The position numbers were made by a program, and so were the translations under genes. Source: Salmonella enterica subsp. diarizonae (GTDB lineage Bacteria > Pseudomonadota > Gammaproteobacteria > Enterobacterales > Enterobacteriaceae). From it: a stretch of DNA of 64,000 nt. The stretch spans positions 186,001 to 250,000 of the forward strand of contig NZ_VXJV01000003.1 of NCBI RefSeq assembly GCF_008692785.1, read 5' to 3'. Numbering within the stretch: the first letter of the stretch is position 1; each line of letters opens with the position of its first letter. Below are positions 26,208 through 39,619 of the stretch, in pieces. The notes below the pieces were generated by a model. The model was not told the origin of the DNA. It searched no databases and saw nothing but the letters and a program-made list of their open reading frames with translations.

Positions 26208-28828
26208 GCGCCCTTTCCCGGTGGCTGCTTATCCCGCCGGTCAGCGCGCGTTTGAGCGAGCGCTATCAGGGTTACCGCCGCCACGGCGCGTCGCCATTTA
26301 GCGCAGCGCTCGGCTGCCTGTGGACGATTCTGGCGTGGATAGTGTTTCCGCTTGAGCATCCGCGCTGGCAGCGTATTCGCGCCGGGCATAAAGCGCTTTA
26401 TCCGCATATTAACGCCGCCCGCCCGCGCCCGCTGGACCCGGCTCGATATCTCATTCAGACCCTCTGGCTGGTAATGATCTCGTCGGCTAAAGAACGTCAT
26501 GAACCGCGCTGGCGGTCATTTGCGCGCTTGCAGGGCGTTCGTGGACGTTACCATCAATGGATGGATACCTTACCGGAGCGGGTGCGCCAAAAGACAACGC
26601 ACCTGGAAAAGGAAAAAGAACTGGGACATCTTAGCAACGGCGCCCGACGTTTTATTCTGAGCGTTATCGTGACCTTTTCACTGATACTGGCGCTGATCTG
26701 TATTACGCAGCCATTTAACCCGCTATCGCAATTTATCTTTCTGCTGTTGCTGTGGGGCGTTGCGCTATTGGTACGACGTATGCCGGGACGCTTTTCCGCG
26801 CTGATGCTCATCGTGCTGTCGCTAACGGTCTCCTGTCGTTATATCTGGTGGCGCTATACCTCGACGCTAAATTGGGACGACCCGGTCAGTCTGGTGTGTG
26901 GACTGATTTTGCTGTTTGCGGAAACCTACGCCTGGATTGTGCTGGTGCTGGGGTACTTCCAGGTGGTGTGGCCGTTAAATCGTCAACCGGTGCCGTTGCC
27001 GAAAGAGATGTCGCAGTGGCCGACAGTGGATATTTTTGTGCCGACCTATAACGAAGACCTTAACGTGGTCAAAAATACCATTTACGCTTCGCTTGGCATT
27101 GACTGGCCGAAAGACAAGCTGAATATCTGGATTCTTGATGACGGCGGGCGAGAATCATTTCGTCAGTTTGCCCGACATGTTGGCGTGCATTACATTGCCC
27201 GCGCCACGCATGAACACGCCAAAGCCGGCAACATCAACAATGCGCTAAAACACGCGAAAGGCGAGTTTGTGGCGATCTTCGATTGCGACCATGTGCCGAC
27301 GCGCTCGTTTCTGCAAATGACGATGGGCTGGTTCCTGAAAGAGAAACAGCTGGCGATGATGCAGACGCCGCACCACTTCTTCTCCCCGGACCCGTTTGAG
27401 CGCAACCTGGGACGTTTTCGTAAAACGCCTAACGAAGGCACGCTGTTTTACGGGCTGGTGCAGGACGGTAACGATATGTGGGACGCCACTTTCTTTTGCG
27501 GATCGTGCGCGGTGATTCGCCGTAAGCCGCTGGATGAGATTGGCGGTATCGCCGTTGAGACGGTGACGGAAGATGCGCATACTTCGCTCCGGCTGCACCG
27601 GCGCGGTTATACCTCTGCGTATATGCGCATTCCGCAGGCGGCGGGGCTGGCGACGGAAAGCCTGTCGGCGCATATCGGGCAGCGTATTCGTTGGGCGCGG
27701 GGCATGGTGCAAATTTTCCGCCTCGATAACCCTCTGTTTGGCAAAGGCTTAAAACTGGCGCAGCGGCTGTGCTACCTCAACGCAATGTTCCATTTCTTGT
27801 CCGGCATTCCGCGCCTGATCTTTCTGACCGCGCCGCTGGCTTTTCTGCTGCTGCACGCCTATATCATTTATGCGCCTGCGTTGATGATTGCGCTATTTGT
27901 TTTACCGCACATGATCCACGCCAGCCTGACTAACTCGAAGATTCAGGGTAAGTATCGTCACTCCTTCTGGAGCGAAATCTATGAAACGGTACTGGCATGG
28001 TATATCGCGCCGCCGACTCTGGTCGCGTTGATCAATCCGCACAAAGGGAAATTTAACGTCACGGCGAAAGGCGGGCTGGTGGAAGAGAAGTACGTCGACT
28101 GGGTAATCTCGCGTCCGTATATCTTCCTTGTCTTGCTTAACCTGCTCGGTGTGGTGGTGGGCGTATGGCGATACTATTACGGGCCGGAAAATGAAATGCT
28201 GACCGTCATCGTTAGCCTGGTGTGGGTCTTCTACAACCTGGTCATTCTCGGCGGCGCGGTTGCGGTTTCGGTAGAGAGTAAACAGGTCAGGCGCGCGCAT
28301 CGGGTCGAGATTGCCATGCCGGGGGCCATCGCCCGCGAAGATGGGCATTTGTTCTCCTGCACCGTACATGACTTCTCCGACGGCGGGTTAGGCATCAAGA
28401 TCAACGGTCAGGCGCAGGTGCTGGAAGGGCAGAAAGTGAACCTGTTGCTTAAACGTGGGCAGCAGGAATATGTCTTTCCAACGCAGGTGGTGCGCGTGAC
28501 GGGCAATGAGATAGGGCTGCAACTGATGCCGCTCACCACCAAACAACATATTGATTTTGTGCAGTGTACCTTCGCTCGCGCCGATACGTGGGCGCTTTGG
28601 CAAGATAGCTTCCCGGAAGATAAACCGCTGGAAAGCTTGCTGGATATTCTGAAACTGGGCTTCCGCGGCTATCGCCATCTCGCGGAGTTTGCACCGCCTT
28701 CAGTAAAAGTAATTTTCCGATCGTTGACGGCGTTAATTGCCTGGATTGTATCGTTTATTCCGCGTCGCCCGGAGCGGCAAGCGGCGATACAGCCGTCGGA
28801 TCGGGTTATGGCTCAGGCTCAACAATGA
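26204..28828 (+). CDS. bcsA: Cellulose synthase catalytic subunit BcsA
   Basis: An 874-residue inner-membrane family 2 glycosyltransferase that polymerises UDP-glucose into beta-1,4-glucan and moves it across the membrane. Motifs run in order: DDGG, FDCDH, VTEDAH and QRIRWARG (the QxxRW motif). A C-terminal PilZ domain has the cyclic di-GMP residues RRAHR and DFSDGG. Membrane helices flank the catalytic domain. The start at 26204 is chosen for the 4-nt overlap with bcsQ and the family N-terminus MSALSRWLLIPP; an overlapping longer frame has no support. Confidence 0.97.
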   Translation: MSALSRWLLIPPVSARLSERYQGYRRHGASPFSAALGCLWTILAWIVFPLEHPRWQRIRAGHKALYPHINAARPRPLDPARYLIQTLWLVMISSAKERHEPRWRSFARLQGVRGRYHQWMDTLPERVRQKTTHLEKEKELGHLSNGARRFILSVIVTFSLILALICITQPFNPLSQFIFLLLLWGVALLVRRMPGRFSALMLIVLSLTVSCRYIWWRYTSTLNWDDPVSLVCGLILLFAETYAWIVLVLGYFQVVWPLNRQPVPLPKEMSQWPTVDIFVPTYNEDLNVVKNTIYASLGIDWPKDKLNIWILDDGGRESFRQFARHVGVHYIARATHEHAKAGNINNALKHAKGEFVAIFDCDHVPTRSFLQMTMGWFLKEKQLAMMQTPHHFFSPDPFERNLGRFRKTPNEGTLFYGLVQDGNDMWDATFFCGSCAVIRRKPLDEIGGIAVETVTEDAHTSLRLHRRGYTSAYMRIPQAAGLATESLSAHIGQRIRWARGMVQIFRLDNPLFGKGLKLAQRLCYLNAMFHFLSGIPRLIFLTAPLAFLLLHAYIIYAPALMIALFVLPHMIHASLTNSKIQGKYRHSFWSEIYETVLAWYIAPPTLVALINPHKGKFNVTAKGGLVEEKYVDWVISRPYIFLVLLNLLGVVVGVWRYYYGPENEMLTVIVSLVWVFYNLVILGGAVAVSVESKQVRRAHRVEIAMPGAIAREDGHLFSCTVHDFSDGGLGIKINGQAQVLEGQKVNLLLKRGQQEYVFPTQVVRVTGNEIGLQLMPLTTKQHIDFVQCTFARADTWALWQDSFPEDKPLESLLDILKLGFRGYRHLAEFAPPSVKVIFRSLTALIAWIVSFIPRRPERQAAIQPSDRVMAQAQQ

Positions 28829-28838
28829 TGATAATGCG

Positions 28839-31139
28839 ATGAAAAGAAAATTGTCCTGGATTTGTGCGGCGGTAATAGGATTAAGCGCGTTTCCTGCTTT
28901 CATGACGGCGGCGGCGCCTGCTACGCCGCCATTGATAAATGCTGAACCCACCGAGCCTGCGCAGTCGCCCGCAAATCAGGCGCCCGTCGTGGCGCAAACC
29001 GCGCCTTCGCGCGAGGTCAAGCTGACCTTTGCGCAAATCGCGCCGCCGCCGGGCAGTATGGCGCTGCGTGGCGTTAACCCTAACGGCGGCATTGAATTTG
29101 GTATGCGCAGCGATGAAGTGGCGTCGAAAGCGGTGCTGAATCTGGAATATACGCCGTCGCCATCGCTCCTGCCGATTCAGTCGCAGCTTAAGGTTTATCT
29201 CAATGATGAACTGATGGGCGTACTGCCGGTGACAAAAGAGCAGTTGGGGAAAAAGACGCTGGCGCAGGTACCTATCAATCCGCTATTTATCACCGACTTT
29301 AACCGGGTACGGCTGGAGTTTGTCGGCCATTATCGCGACGTATGTGAAAACCCGGCCAGCAGTACTCTGTGGTTGGACATCGGACGAAATAGCGCTCTGG
29401 ATCTGACCTATAACATGCTGGCGGTGAATAACGATCTGTCCCACTTCCCGGTGCCGTTTTTCGATCCGCGGGATAACCGTCCGGTGACGTTGCCAATAGT
29501 GTTTGCTGACGTGCCGGATCTGGCGCAGCAGCAGGCGGCTTCTATTGTCGCGTCCTGGTTTGGCTCGCGGGCGGGCTGGCGCGGTCAGCGCTTCCCGGTG
29601 TTGTATAACCACCTGCCGGATCGCAATGCGATCGTGTTCGCCACCAACGATCGACGCCCCGATTTCCTGCGCGATCATCCTGCGGTTAACGCGCCGGTTA
29701 TCGAGATGATGAACCATCCGGATAATCCGTATGTGAAGTTGCTGGTCGTATTTGGTCGTGATGATAAAGATCTGTTGCAGGCGGCAAAAGGTATTGCGCA
29801 AGGGAATATTCTCTTTCGTGGTTCCAGCGTGGTAGTCAACGATGTAAAACCGCTACTGGCGCGCAAGCCGTACGATGCGCCGAACTGGGTGCGTACCGAT
29901 CGCCCGGTCACCTTTGGCGAACTGAAAACCTATGAAGAGCAGCTCCAGTCGAGTGGGCTGGAGCCGGCGCCCATCAACGTTTCTTTGAATCTGCCGCCGG
30001 ACCTCTATTTGCTGCGTAGCAACGGTATTGATATGGATCTCAACTACCGTTATACCTCGCCGCCGACCAAAGACAGTTCGCGGCTGGATATCAGCCTGAA
30101 TAACCAGTTCCTGCAAGCCTTTAGCCTTAACAGCACGCAAGAAACTAATCGACTCCTGTTGCGCTTGCCGGTACTTCAGGGATTGCTGGATGGTAAAACG
30201 GATGTGTCGATTCCGGCCCTAAAACTGGGGGCGATGAACCAGCTACGTTTTGACTTCCAGTACATGAACCCGATGCCGGGCGGGTCGGTGGACAACTGTA
30301 TTACCTTCCAGTCGGTACCGAATCATGTGGTGATAGGGGATGACTCCACTATCGATTTTTCGAAATATTACCACTTTATCGCGATGCCGGATTTACGCAC
30401 GTTCGCCAATGCCGGTTTCCCGTTCAGCCGGATGGCCGACCTGTCTGACACCCTGGCGGTGATGCCGAAGACCCCAACCGAAGCGCAAATGGAAACGCTG
30501 CTGAATACGGTCGGTGCCATTGGCGGGCAGACCGGTTTCCCGGCAATTAATCTGACAATCACCGATGATAGCGCTCAGATCGCTGACAAAGACGCCGATC
30601 TGCTGATTATTGGCGCTATTCCGGACAAGCTAAAAGACGATAAGCGTATCGATCTGTTGGTGCAGGCGACACAAAGCTGGGTAAAAACCCCAATGCGGCA
30701 GACCGCTTTCCCGTCGATTATGCCGGATGAAGCCGATCGCGCGGCGGATGCGCAGTCCACCGTCACCTCCAGCGGTCCGATGGCGGCGGCGGTGGGCTTC
30801 CAGTCGCCGTTTAATGATCAGCGCAGCGTGATTGCTCTGCTGGCCGACAGCCCGCGCGGCTACCAGCTACTGAACGACGCCATGAACGACAGCGGTAAAC
30901 GCGCCGCGATGTTTGGTTCCGTGGCGGTGATCCGCGAGTCCGGCGTTCACAGTCTGCGCGTTGGCGATATCTATTACGTCGGACATCTGCCGTGGTTTGA
31001 GCGGCTGTGGTATGCGCTGGCGAATCACCCGGTGCTGCTGGCGGTACTGGCGGCCCTCAGCGTGATATTACTGGCGTGGGTATTGTGGCGTCTGCTACGT
31101 ATTCTCAGTCGCCGTCGTCTCGACCCAGACCATGAGTAA
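28839..31139 (+). CDS. bcsB: Cellulose synthase periplasmic subunit BcsB
   Basis: A 766-residue periplasmic protein with an N-terminal signal peptide (about residues 1-25) and one C-terminal membrane helix (near residues 735-755), which packs against BcsA. Carbohydrate-binding domains alternate with flavodoxin-like domains and guide the nascent chain. The start at 28839 lies 10 bp after bcsA and begins with a normal signal sequence; the longer frame overlapping bcsA is rejected. Confidence 0.96.
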   Translation: MKRKLSWICAAVIGLSAFPAFMTAAAPATPPLINAEPTEPAQSPANQAPVVAQTAPSREVKLTFAQIAPPPGSMALRGVNPNGGIEFGMRSDEVASKAVLNLEYTPSPSLLPIQSQLKVYLNDELMGVLPVTKEQLGKKTLAQVPINPLFITDFNRVRLEFVGHYRDVCENPASSTLWLDIGRNSALDLTYNMLAVNNDLSHFPVPFFDPRDNRPVTLPIVFADVPDLAQQQAASIVASWFGSRAGWRGQRFPVLYNHLPDRNAIVFATNDRRPDFLRDHPAVNAPVIEMMNHPDNPYVKLLVVFGRDDKDLLQAAKGIAQGNILFRGSSVVVNDVKPLLARKPYDAPNWVRTDRPVTFGELKTYEEQLQSSGLEPAPINVSLNLPPDLYLLRSNGIDMDLNYRYTSPPTKDSSRLDISLNNQFLQAFSLNSTQETNRLLLRLPVLQGLLDGKTDVSIPALKLGAMNQLRFDFQYMNPMPGGSVDNCITFQSVPNHVVIGDDSTIDFSKYYHFIAMPDLRTFANAGFPFSRMADLSDTLAVMPKTPTEAQMETLLNTVGAIGGQTGFPAINLTITDDSAQIADKDADLLIIGAIPDKLKDDKRIDLLVQATQSWVKTPMRQTAFPSIMPDEADRAADAQSTVTSSGPMAAAVGFQSPFNDQRSVIALLADSPRGYQLLNDAMNDSGKRAAMFGSVAVIRESGVHSLRVGDIYYVGHLPWFERLWYALANHPVLLAVLAALSVILLAWVLWRLLRILSRRRLDPDHE

Positions 31140-31142
31140 TGA

Positions 31143-32252
31143 ATGATGACTATGCTGCGCGGATGGATAACGATTATCGTCATGCTGACGGCAATAAATG
31201 CGCAGGCGGCCTGTAGCTGGCCTGCGTGGGAGCAGTTCAAGAAAGACTACATTAGCCAGCAGGGACGCGTTATCGATCCGGGCGATGCGCGAAAAATTAC
31301 CACCTCCGAAGGGCAAAGCTACGCTATGTTCTTTGCCCTGGCGGCGAACGATCGACCGGCGTTCGCGCAACTGTTTAACTGGACGCAAAATAATCTGGCG
31401 CAGGGATCGCTGCGTGAACATCTGCCCGCCTGGCTGTGGGGACAAAAAGATCCCGACACCTGGTCGGTGCTGGACAGCAACTCCGCGTCCGACGGCGATA
31501 TCTGGATGGCATGGTCGCTGCTGGAGGCCGGTCGTCTGTGGAAAGAGACGCGTTATACCGAAGTGGGCACGGCGTTGTTAAAGCGCATCGCCCGCGAAGA
31601 GGTCGTGAATGTGCCGGGGCTGGGCTCAATGCTGCTACCTGGCAAAATCGGCTTTGCCGAGGCGAATAGCTGGCGTTTTAACCCAAGCTATCTGCCGCCG
31701 CAGTTGGCGCAATACTTTAGCCGTTTTGGCGCGCCGTGGTCGACGCTACGGGAAACCAATTTGCGGCTTTTGCTGGAAACCGCGCCGAAAGGTTTCTCGC
31801 CGGACTGGGTGCGTTATAAAAGCAAGCAAGGCTGGCAGTTGAAAGCGGAAAAGACGCTGATCAGTAGCTACGATGCGATTCGCGTCTATTTATGGGCGGG
31901 AATGATGCATGATGGCGATCCGCAAAAAGCGCGTTTACTGGCGCGATTTAAACCGATGGCGACGTTAACCATAAAAAACGGCGTTCCACCGGAAAAAGTT
32001 GATGTCGCCAGCGGGAACGCACAAGGGACGGGGCCGGTCGGGTTTTCCGCCGCCTTACTGCCTTTCCTGCAAAATCGCGATGCTCAGGCCGTGCAGCGAC
32101 AGCGGGTCACAGACCATTTTCCTGGCAGCGATGCCTATTACAACTATGTGCTGACTCTCTTTGGACAAGGCTGGGATCAGCACCGTTTTCGCTTCACCGT
32201 CAAAGGTGAATTATTACCTGACTGGGGCCAGGAATGCGTAAGTTCACGTTAA
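31143..32252 (+). CDS. bcsZ: Periplasmic endoglucanase BcsZ (GH8)
   Basis: A 369-residue glycoside hydrolase family 8 cellulase with a signal peptide cut near AQA at residue 22. The acid catalyst is the Glu in TTSEGQSY (about residue 56), and DSNSASDGD carries further family residues. It trims cellulose in the periplasm, and in Salmonella it limits biofilm cellulose. An alternative ATG lies two codons downstream. Its last 19 nt overlap the start of bcsC. Confidence 0.96.
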   Translation: MMTMLRGWITIIVMLTAINAQAACSWPAWEQFKKDYISQQGRVIDPGDARKITTSEGQSYAMFFALAANDRPAFAQLFNWTQNNLAQGSLREHLPAWLWGQKDPDTWSVLDSNSASDGDIWMAWSLLEAGRLWKETRYTEVGTALLKRIAREEVVNVPGLGSMLLPGKIGFAEANSWRFNPSYLPPQLAQYFSRFGAPWSTLRETNLRLLLETAPKGFSPDWVRYKSKQGWQLKAEKTLISSYDAIRVYLWAGMMHDGDPQKARLLARFKPMATLTIKNGVPPEKVDVASGNAQGTGPVGFSAALLPFLQNRDAQAVQRQRVTDHFPGSDAYYNYVLTLFGQGWDQHRFRFTVKGELLPDWGQECVSSR

Positions 32253-35200
32253 GTCTCATGCACGCTTTTTTGCCGGCTGGCGGTCGAAATGCCTTACCCG
32301 GTAAAAGGGGCATTTATCGGGCATTGTTGGGTTTATCGCTTGGTATGGCGCTAACTCCGCTTGCCGACGCAGCGACCTCCGCGCAGCAACAGTTGCTGGA
32401 GCAGGTTCGGCTGGGAGAGGCCATGCACCGTGAGGACTTAGTCCGTCAGTCGCTCTATCGGCTGGAACTGATCGACCCAAATGATCCACAGGTTATCGCC
32501 GCCCGTTTCCGCTATCTGTTGCGGCAGGGGGATAGCGACGGGGCGCAGAAGCTACTTGACCGGCTGGCGCAACTGGCGCCGGAGTCGACGGCGTATCAAT
32601 CTTCCCGCACCGCGATGCTGCTCTCCACGCCGCAAGGACGCCAGTCTTTGCAGGAGGCGCGTTTACTGGCGACGACCGGCCATACTGAGCAAGCGATCGC
32701 CAGCTACGACAAGCTGTTTAAAGGTTATCCGCCGGAGGGCGAACTGGCGGTCGAATACTGGACGACCGTGGCGAAATTGCCCGCCCGCCGTCACGAAGCG
32801 ATTAACCAGTTACAGAAAATCAATGCCGTCAGCCCGGGTAATAACGCTCTGCAAAATGCGCTGGCGCAACTGTTGTTCGCCAGCGGGCGGCGCGATGAGG
32901 GATTCGCGGTGCTAAAACAGATGGCGAAATCCAGTACGGGACGCGGCGCGGCCTCCGCCATCTGGTACCAGCAGATAAAAGATCTCCCGGTGAGCGACGC
33001 CAGCGTAAAAGCGTTGCAAGACTATCTGACGCAGTTTAGCGAAGGCGATAGCGTGTCTGCCGCTCGCACCCAGCTTAGCGAGCAACAAAAACAGTTAGCC
33101 GATCCGGCGTTCCGCGCGCGCTCGCAAGGCATCGCGGCGGTTAATGCCGGAGAAGGCGGTAACGCCATTGCGCAATTGCAGCAGGCGGTGAGCGCCCGGC
33201 AGGACGATAGCGAGGCGGTTGGTGCGCTGGGGCAGGCATACTCACAGCGTGGCGATCGCGCCCGCGCCGTCGCGCAGTTTGAAAAGGCGCTGGCGATGGC
33301 GCCGCACAGCAGCAGCCGCGATAAGTGGGAGAGTCTGCTGAAGGTCAATCGCTACTGGCTGTTAATTCAGCAGGGCGACGCCGCCTTAAAGGCTAATAAT
33401 CTGGCCCAGGCGGAGCGTTTCTATCAGCAGGCGCGAGCGGTGGATAACACTGACAGCTACGCGGTGCTGGGGCTGGGGGATGTGGCGATGGCGCGCCAAG
33501 ATAATGCCGCCGCCGAACGTTATTATCAGCAGACGCTGCGTATGGATAGCGGTAATACCAATGCTGTGCGCGGGCTGGCGAATCTCTATCGCCAGCAGTC
33601 GCCGCAAAAAGCCGCCGCGTTTATCGCTTCTCTTTCCGCCAGCCAGCGGCGCAGTATCGACGATATCGAACGCAGTCTGGAAAATGACCGTCTGGCGCAG
33701 CAGGCGGAAACGCTGGAAAGCGAGGGCGAATGGGCGCAGGCCGCTGAGCTGCACCGTCGTCGGCTGGCATTAGATCCGGGTAGCGTGTGGGTGACGTACC
33801 GACTGTCACGCGATCTGTGGCAGGCCGGGCAGCACGCCCAGGCCGATGCGCAAATGCGCTCTCTGGCGCAGCAGAAGCCAAACGATCCGGAACAGGTCTA
33901 TGCTTATGGGCTTTATCTTTCCGGCAGCGATCGGGACCGGGCGGCGCTGGCGCATCTCAATACCCTGCCACCCAGCCAGTGGAACAGCAATATTCAGGAA
34001 CTGGCGGACCGATTGCAAAGTAACCAGGCGCTGGAAAGCGCTAACCGCTTGCGCGATAGCGGCAAAGAACGCGAAGCGGAAGCGTTGTTACGTCAGCAGC
34101 CGCCCTCTACGCGCATTGCGTTAACGTTGGCGGATTGGGCGCAGCAGCGTGGCGATAATGCGGCGGCCCGCGCCGCTTATGACGCCGTTCTGGCGCGTGA
34201 ACCGGGTAATGTCGATGCCATGCTGGGGCGAGTGGAAATCGACATCGCACAGGGTGATAACGCCGCGGCGCGCGCTCAACTGGCGGCGCTGCCTGCGGCG
34301 CAAATCGCCTCTATTAACATGCAGCGCCGCGTCGCACTGGCGCAGCTCCAGCTTGGCGATATCGCGGCGGCGGCGCGGACCTTCAACCGCATTACGCCGC
34401 AGGCAAAAGCACAGCCGCCATCAATGAAAAGCGCGATGGTATTGCGTGACGCCGCCGATTTTCAGGCGCAAACGGGCGAGCCGCAGCGGGCGCTGGAGAC
34501 CTACAAAGATGCCATGGTCGCGGCGGCGATTACGCCGGTTCGTCCACAGGATAACGATACCTTTACCCGACTGACGCGCAATGATGAAAAAGATGACTGG
34601 TTAAAACGCGGCGTGCGTAGCGATGCGGCGGAGTTGTATCGTCAGCAGGATCTCAATGTCACGTTGGCGCACGATTATTGGGGGTCGAGCGGTACTGGCG
34701 GCTACTCCGATCTGAAGGCGCATACTACGATGCTTCAGGTGGATGCGCCCTGGTCGGACGGACGGGCGTTCTTTCGTACTGATATGGTTAATATGGATGT
34801 TGGCCGCTTCTCTACGGATGCGGATGGGAAATACGATAATAACTGGGGCACCTGTACGCTGGAGAGATGCAGTGGACACCGTAGCCAGGCCGATACTGGC
34901 GCGAGCGTGGCAGTCGGCTGGCAGAATGAGACCTGGCGTTGGGATATCGGCACGACGCCGATGGGCTTTAATGTCGTTGATGTGGTCGGCGGCGTGAGCT
35001 ATAGCGACGATATCGGGCCGTTGGGTTATACCCTGAACGCGCATCGTCGCCCGATCTCCAGTTCGTTGCTGGCGTTTGGCGGGCAAAAGGATGCCACCAG
35101 CAATACCGGTACCAAATGGGGAGGCGTGCGGGCCAGCGGCGGCGGCGTCAGTCTCAGCTATGATAAAGGCGAAGCAAACGGCGTTTGGGCGTCGCTCAGC

Positions 35201-35776
35201 GGCGACCAGTTGAGCGGTAAAAATGTGGAAGATAACTGGCGCGTGCGCTGGATGACCGGTTATTACTATAAGGTGATTAACGAGAATAACCGCCGCGTTA
35301 CCGTTGGGCTGAATAACATGATCTGGCATTACGACAAGGATTTGAGCGGTTATTCACTGGGTCAGGGCGGTTATTATAGCCCGCAGGAATACCTGTCGTT
35401 TGCGGTGCCGGTGATGTGGCGGCAGCGTACGGAAAACTGGTCGTGGGAGTTAGGCGGCTCGGTATCCTGGTCGCACTCCCGTACCCGTACCATGCCGCGT
35501 TATCCGCTGATGAATTTGATCCCGGCGGATTATCAGGAGGATGCGCGTGACCAGACCAATGGCGGTGGCAGCAGCCAGGGATTTGGCTATACCGCGCGGG
35601 CGCTCATTGAACGCCGGGTCACTGCCAACTGGTTTATTGGTACGGCAGTCGATATTCAGCAGGCGAAAGACTATACCCCCAGTCATCTGCTGCTGTATGT
35701 CCGTTATTCCGCAGCAGGCTGGCAGGGGGATATGGATTTACCGCCGCAGCCTCTGGTGCCTTATGCTGACTGGTAA
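32234..35776 (+). CDS. bcsC: Cellulose export outer-membrane protein BcsC
   Basis: An 1180-residue protein with an extended N-terminus ahead of the signal region ([17 protein letters not shown], about residues 31-47). It then has long helical TPR repeats to about residue 780 and a C-terminal beta-barrel ending in VPYADW. The TPR part spans the periplasm and the barrel exports cellulose through the outer membrane. The start codon overlaps bcsZ; an internal ATG at residue 9 or 38 is possible. It is the last gene of bcsRQABZC and is followed by a hairpin. Confidence 0.95.
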   Translation: MRKFTLSLMHAFLPAGGRNALPGKRGIYRALLGLSLGMALTPLADAATSAQQQLLEQVRLGEAMHREDLVRQSLYRLELIDPNDPQVIAARFRYLLRQGDSDGAQKLLDRLAQLAPESTAYQSSRTAMLLSTPQGRQSLQEARLLATTGHTEQAIASYDKLFKGYPPEGELAVEYWTTVAKLPARRHEAINQLQKINAVSPGNNALQNALAQLLFASGRRDEGFAVLKQMAKSSTGRGAASAIWYQQIKDLPVSDASVKALQDYLTQFSEGDSVSAARTQLSEQQKQLADPAFRARSQGIAAVNAGEGGNAIAQLQQAVSARQDDSEAVGALGQAYSQRGDRARAVAQFEKALAMAPHSSSRDKWESLLKVNRYWLLIQQGDAALKANNLAQAERFYQQARAVDNTDSYAVLGLGDVAMARQDNAAAERYYQQTLRMDSGNTNAVRGLANLYRQQSPQKAAAFIASLSASQRRSIDDIERSLENDRLAQQAETLESEGEWAQAAELHRRRLALDPGSVWVTYRLSRDLWQAGQHAQADAQMRSLAQQKPNDPEQVYAYGLYLSGSDRDRAALAHLNTLPPSQWNSNIQELADRLQSNQALESANRLRDSGKEREAEALLRQQPPSTRIALTLADWAQQRGDNAAARAAYDAVLAREPGNVDAMLGRVEIDIAQGDNAAARAQLAALPAAQIASINMQRRVALAQLQLGDIAAAARTFNRITPQAKAQPPSMKSAMVLRDAADFQAQTGEPQRALETYKDAMVAAAITPVRPQDNDTFTRLTRNDEKDDWLKRGVRSDAAELYRQQDLNVTLAHDYWGSSGTGGYSDLKAHTTMLQVDAPWSDGRAFFRTDMVNMDVGRFSTDADGKYDNNWGTCTLERCSGHRSQADTGASVAVGWQNETWRWDIGTTPMGFNVVDVVGGVSYSDDIGPLGYTLNAHRRPISSSLLAFGGQKDATSNTGTKWGGVRASGGGVSLSYDKGEANGVWASLSGDQLSGKNVEDNWRVRWMTGYYYKVINENNRRVTVGLNNMIWHYDKDLSGYSLGQGGYYSPQEYLSFAVPVMWRQRTENWSWELGGSVSWSHSRTRTMPRYPLMNLIPADYQEDARDQTNGGGSSQGFGYTARALIERRVTANWFIGTAVDIQQAKDYTPSHLLLYVRYSAAGWQGDMDLPPQPLVPYADW

Positions 35777-35785
35777 TCATTGTGT

Positions 35786-35842
35786 CAGGCCTACGTATTG
35801 ATATGCGCCGTAGGCCTGAGAAGCGCAGAGCCATCAGACGCT
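35786..35842. repeat. REP-like hairpin after bcsC
   Basis: CAGGCCTACG (35786-35795) pairs perfectly with CGTAGGCCTG (35809-35818), followed by the REP-like tail AGAAGCGCAGAGCCATCAGA. It separates the cellulose operon from pdeK. Confidence 0.75.
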
Positions 35843-35949
35843 ATCATTAACCGTTATTCAGAAAAGTCCTTTTCAGATACGGCCTCTCTTAATGCCGCTG
35901 CAATCGGGTATACTCAGGCGGCAGTCCGGGATATCCAGGGAGAGTCAAT

Positions 35950-37956
35950 TTGCGCGTCAGCCGCTCGTTAACAATTAAACAGATGGCAATGGTTGCGGCC
36001 GTTGTCATGGTGTTTGTTTTTGTCTTTTGCACCGTTCTGTTGTTCCATCTGGTGCAGCAGAACCGCTACAACACGGCTACGCAACTGGAAAGCATCGCGC
36101 GATCCGTCCGGGAACCCCTTTCTTCCGCGATTTTAAAAGCGGATCTCCCCGGCGCGGAAACCATTCTGGAAAGTATTAAACCTGCGGGCGTGGTGAGTCG
36201 CGCCGATGTGGTATTGCCGAATCAGTTCCAGGCGTTGCGCAAGCGCTTTATTCCTGAACGCCCCGTCCCGGTCACGGTGACGCGTCTCTTCGAACTGCCG
36301 GTACAAATTTCTCTGCCGGTTTATTCGCTGGAGCGTCCCGCCAATCCGCAACCTCTGGCCTACCTTGTATTGCAGGCGGATTCGTACCGTATGTATAAGT
36401 TCGTCATGAGCGCGCTCTCTACGTTAGTGACCATTTACTTACTTTTATCGCTAATCCTGACGGTGGCCATCGCCTGGTGCGTAAACCGCCTGATTGTGCA
36501 CCCGCTGCGCAAAATTGCCCGGGAGCTGAATGACATTCCGCAGCAAGAGCTTATCGGGCATCAGTTGGCGTTGCCGCGTCTGCATCAGGATGATGAGATT
36601 GGGATGCTGGTGCGCAGCTATAACCTCAACCAGCAGCTTATGCAGCGTCAAAGCGAGGAGCAAACGGACAACGCGATGCGTTTTCCGGTTTCCGATCTTC
36701 CCAATAAAGCCTTTTTAATGGCGCTGCTGGAACAGGTTGTCACCCGCCAACAGACCACCGCGCTTATCATCGTGACGTGTGAAACTTTGCGTGACACAGC
36801 AGGCGTGCTGCAAGAAACGCAGCGGGAGATTCTATTGCTGACGCTGGTTGAGAAGCTGAAGTCGGTGCTGGCGCCGCGCATGGTGCTTACGCAGGTCAGC
36901 GGGTATGACTTTGCCATTATCGCCCACGGCGTAAAAGAGCCGTGGCACGCCATCACATTAGGTCAGCAAATACTCACTATCATTAATGAGCGGCTTCCCA
37001 TCCAAAGTATTCAACTACGCCCAAGCTGCAGTATTGGCATCGCGATGTATTATGGCGATCTGACCGCCGAACAGCTTTATGGTCGTGCCGTCTCCGCCGC
37101 GTTTACCTCGCGTCGGAAGGGTAAAAATCAGATCCAGTTCTTTGACCCGGCGCAGATGGAGGCCGCTCAACAGCGCCTTACCGAAGAGAGCGATATCCTT
37201 ACCGCGCTGGATAACCATCAATTCGCCATTTGGCTACAGCCGCAGGTCGAGATGCGCAGCGGCAACGTCATAAGCGCTGAAGCCTTGTTACGTATGCAGC
37301 AGCAGGACGGTAGCTGGGAATTACCGGAGGGGCTGATTGAGCGCATTGAATCCTGCGGCCTGATGGTCACGGTGGGCTATTGGGTGCTGGAAGAGTCCTG
37401 TCGCCAGCTTGCCGCCTGGCAGGAGCGCGGCGTGACATTGCCGCTTTCCGTCAATCTTTCCGCGTTACAGCTCATGCACCCAGGCATGGTGTCGGAGCTG
37501 CTGGAATTGTTAAACCGCTATCGTATTCAATCGGGTACGCTGATTCTTGAGGTCACTGAAAGCCGCCGTATCGACGATCCACACGCTGCCGTCGCCATCT
37601 TACGTCCGTTACGTAATGCTGGCGTGCGTATTGCGCTGGATGATTTTGGCATGGGCTACGCGGGGCTGCGCCAGTTACAGCATATGAAGTCGTTACCGGT
37701 CGATATCCTTAAAATTGATAAAATGTTTGTCGATGGGTTACCGGATGATCACAGTATGGTAACGGCGATTATCCTGATGGCCCGCAGTCTTAATTTACAA
37801 TTGATTGCCGAGGGCGTGGAGAACGAGGCGCAGCGCGCGTGGCTGGAACAGGCTGGGGTTGACGTGGCGCAAGGCTTCCTGTTTGCTCGCCCCGTTCCCG
37901 CGGATATCTTTGAAGAACGGTATCTGCCGCACGTAAATCCTGATTACAAAAGTTAA
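35950..37956 (+). CDS. pdeK: EAL-domain cyclic di-GMP phosphodiesterase (YhjK/PdeK)
   Basis: A 668-residue inner-membrane protein starting at TTG, with GGGAGAG upstream. Membrane helices lie at about 12-34 and 150-175 around a periplasmic LapD/MoxY-like sensor region, then come a HAMP linker, a degenerate GGDEF domain (YDFAII at the catalytic position) and a C-terminal EAL domain. The EAL catalytic residues are present in [32 protein letters not shown] and AEGVEN, so phosphodiesterase activity is plausible. It sits directly behind the cellulose operon, in keeping with local control of cyclic di-GMP. Confidence 0.92.
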   Translation: MRVSRSLTIKQMAMVAAVVMVFVFVFCTVLLFHLVQQNRYNTATQLESIARSVREPLSSAILKADLPGAETILESIKPAGVVSRADVVLPNQFQALRKRFIPERPVPVTVTRLFELPVQISLPVYSLERPANPQPLAYLVLQADSYRMYKFVMSALSTLVTIYLLLSLILTVAIAWCVNRLIVHPLRKIARELNDIPQQELIGHQLALPRLHQDDEIGMLVRSYNLNQQLMQRQSEEQTDNAMRFPVSDLPNKAFLMALLEQVVTRQQTTALIIVTCETLRDTAGVLQETQREILLLTLVEKLKSVLAPRMVLTQVSGYDFAIIAHGVKEPWHAITLGQQILTIINERLPIQSIQLRPSCSIGIAMYYGDLTAEQLYGRAVSAAFTSRRKGKNQIQFFDPAQMEAAQQRLTEESDILTALDNHQFAIWLQPQVEMRSGNVISAEALLRMQQQDGSWELPEGLIERIESCGLMVTVGYWVLEESCRQLAAWQERGVTLPLSVNLSALQLMHPGMVSELLELLNRYRIQSGTLILEVTESRRIDDPHAAVAILRPLRNAGVRIALDDFGMGYAGLRQLQHMKSLPVDILKIDKMFVDGLPDDHSMVTAIILMARSLNLQLIAEGVENEAQRAWLEQAGVDVAQGFLFARPVPADIFEERYLPHVNPDYKS

Positions 37957-38056
37957 AAAAGGTCGCGCTTGTGCGAGCCAGCTCAAACTTTTTAACATTT
38001 TTGTTTCAATTATGATCCTGGCGCATTTCTGTCATGTTGTGTGGGTGTTATTTTAA

Positions 38057-39400
<1,344 letters not shown>

Positions 39401-39414
39401 TCTCGCCACTTATG

Positions 39415-39446
39415 CCCGTAGTCCCTTCCAGGACTGCGGGTGTTTG
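39415..39446 (+). terminator. Terminator after dctA
   Basis: CCCGTAGTCC (39415-39424) pairs with GGACTGCGGG (39431-39440) with one G-T pair around CTTCCA, followed by TGTTTG. It is a strong stem with a weak U-tract. Confidence 0.65.
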
Positions 39447-39619
39447 CGCATAATTGACCCCTGCGCCCAAAGCATACAGCATGATGCTTAGGGATTATTT
39501 CACTTCTTCCGTGACATTTTTAGGTTCTTGCGGTCTAACACGAAGTGTTTTTACGTCATATTCAGGCACCCCTGCCGGGGCTGTCTTTTTATTACCAGGA
39601 TTGTTGATCAGGGGTTCAC

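Noticed and set aside
34601-35329. Open frame of 242 codons opposite bcsC
   Set aside because: Antisense of a GC-rich gene; no motif, no ribosome-binding site, and bcsC is clearly the real gene.
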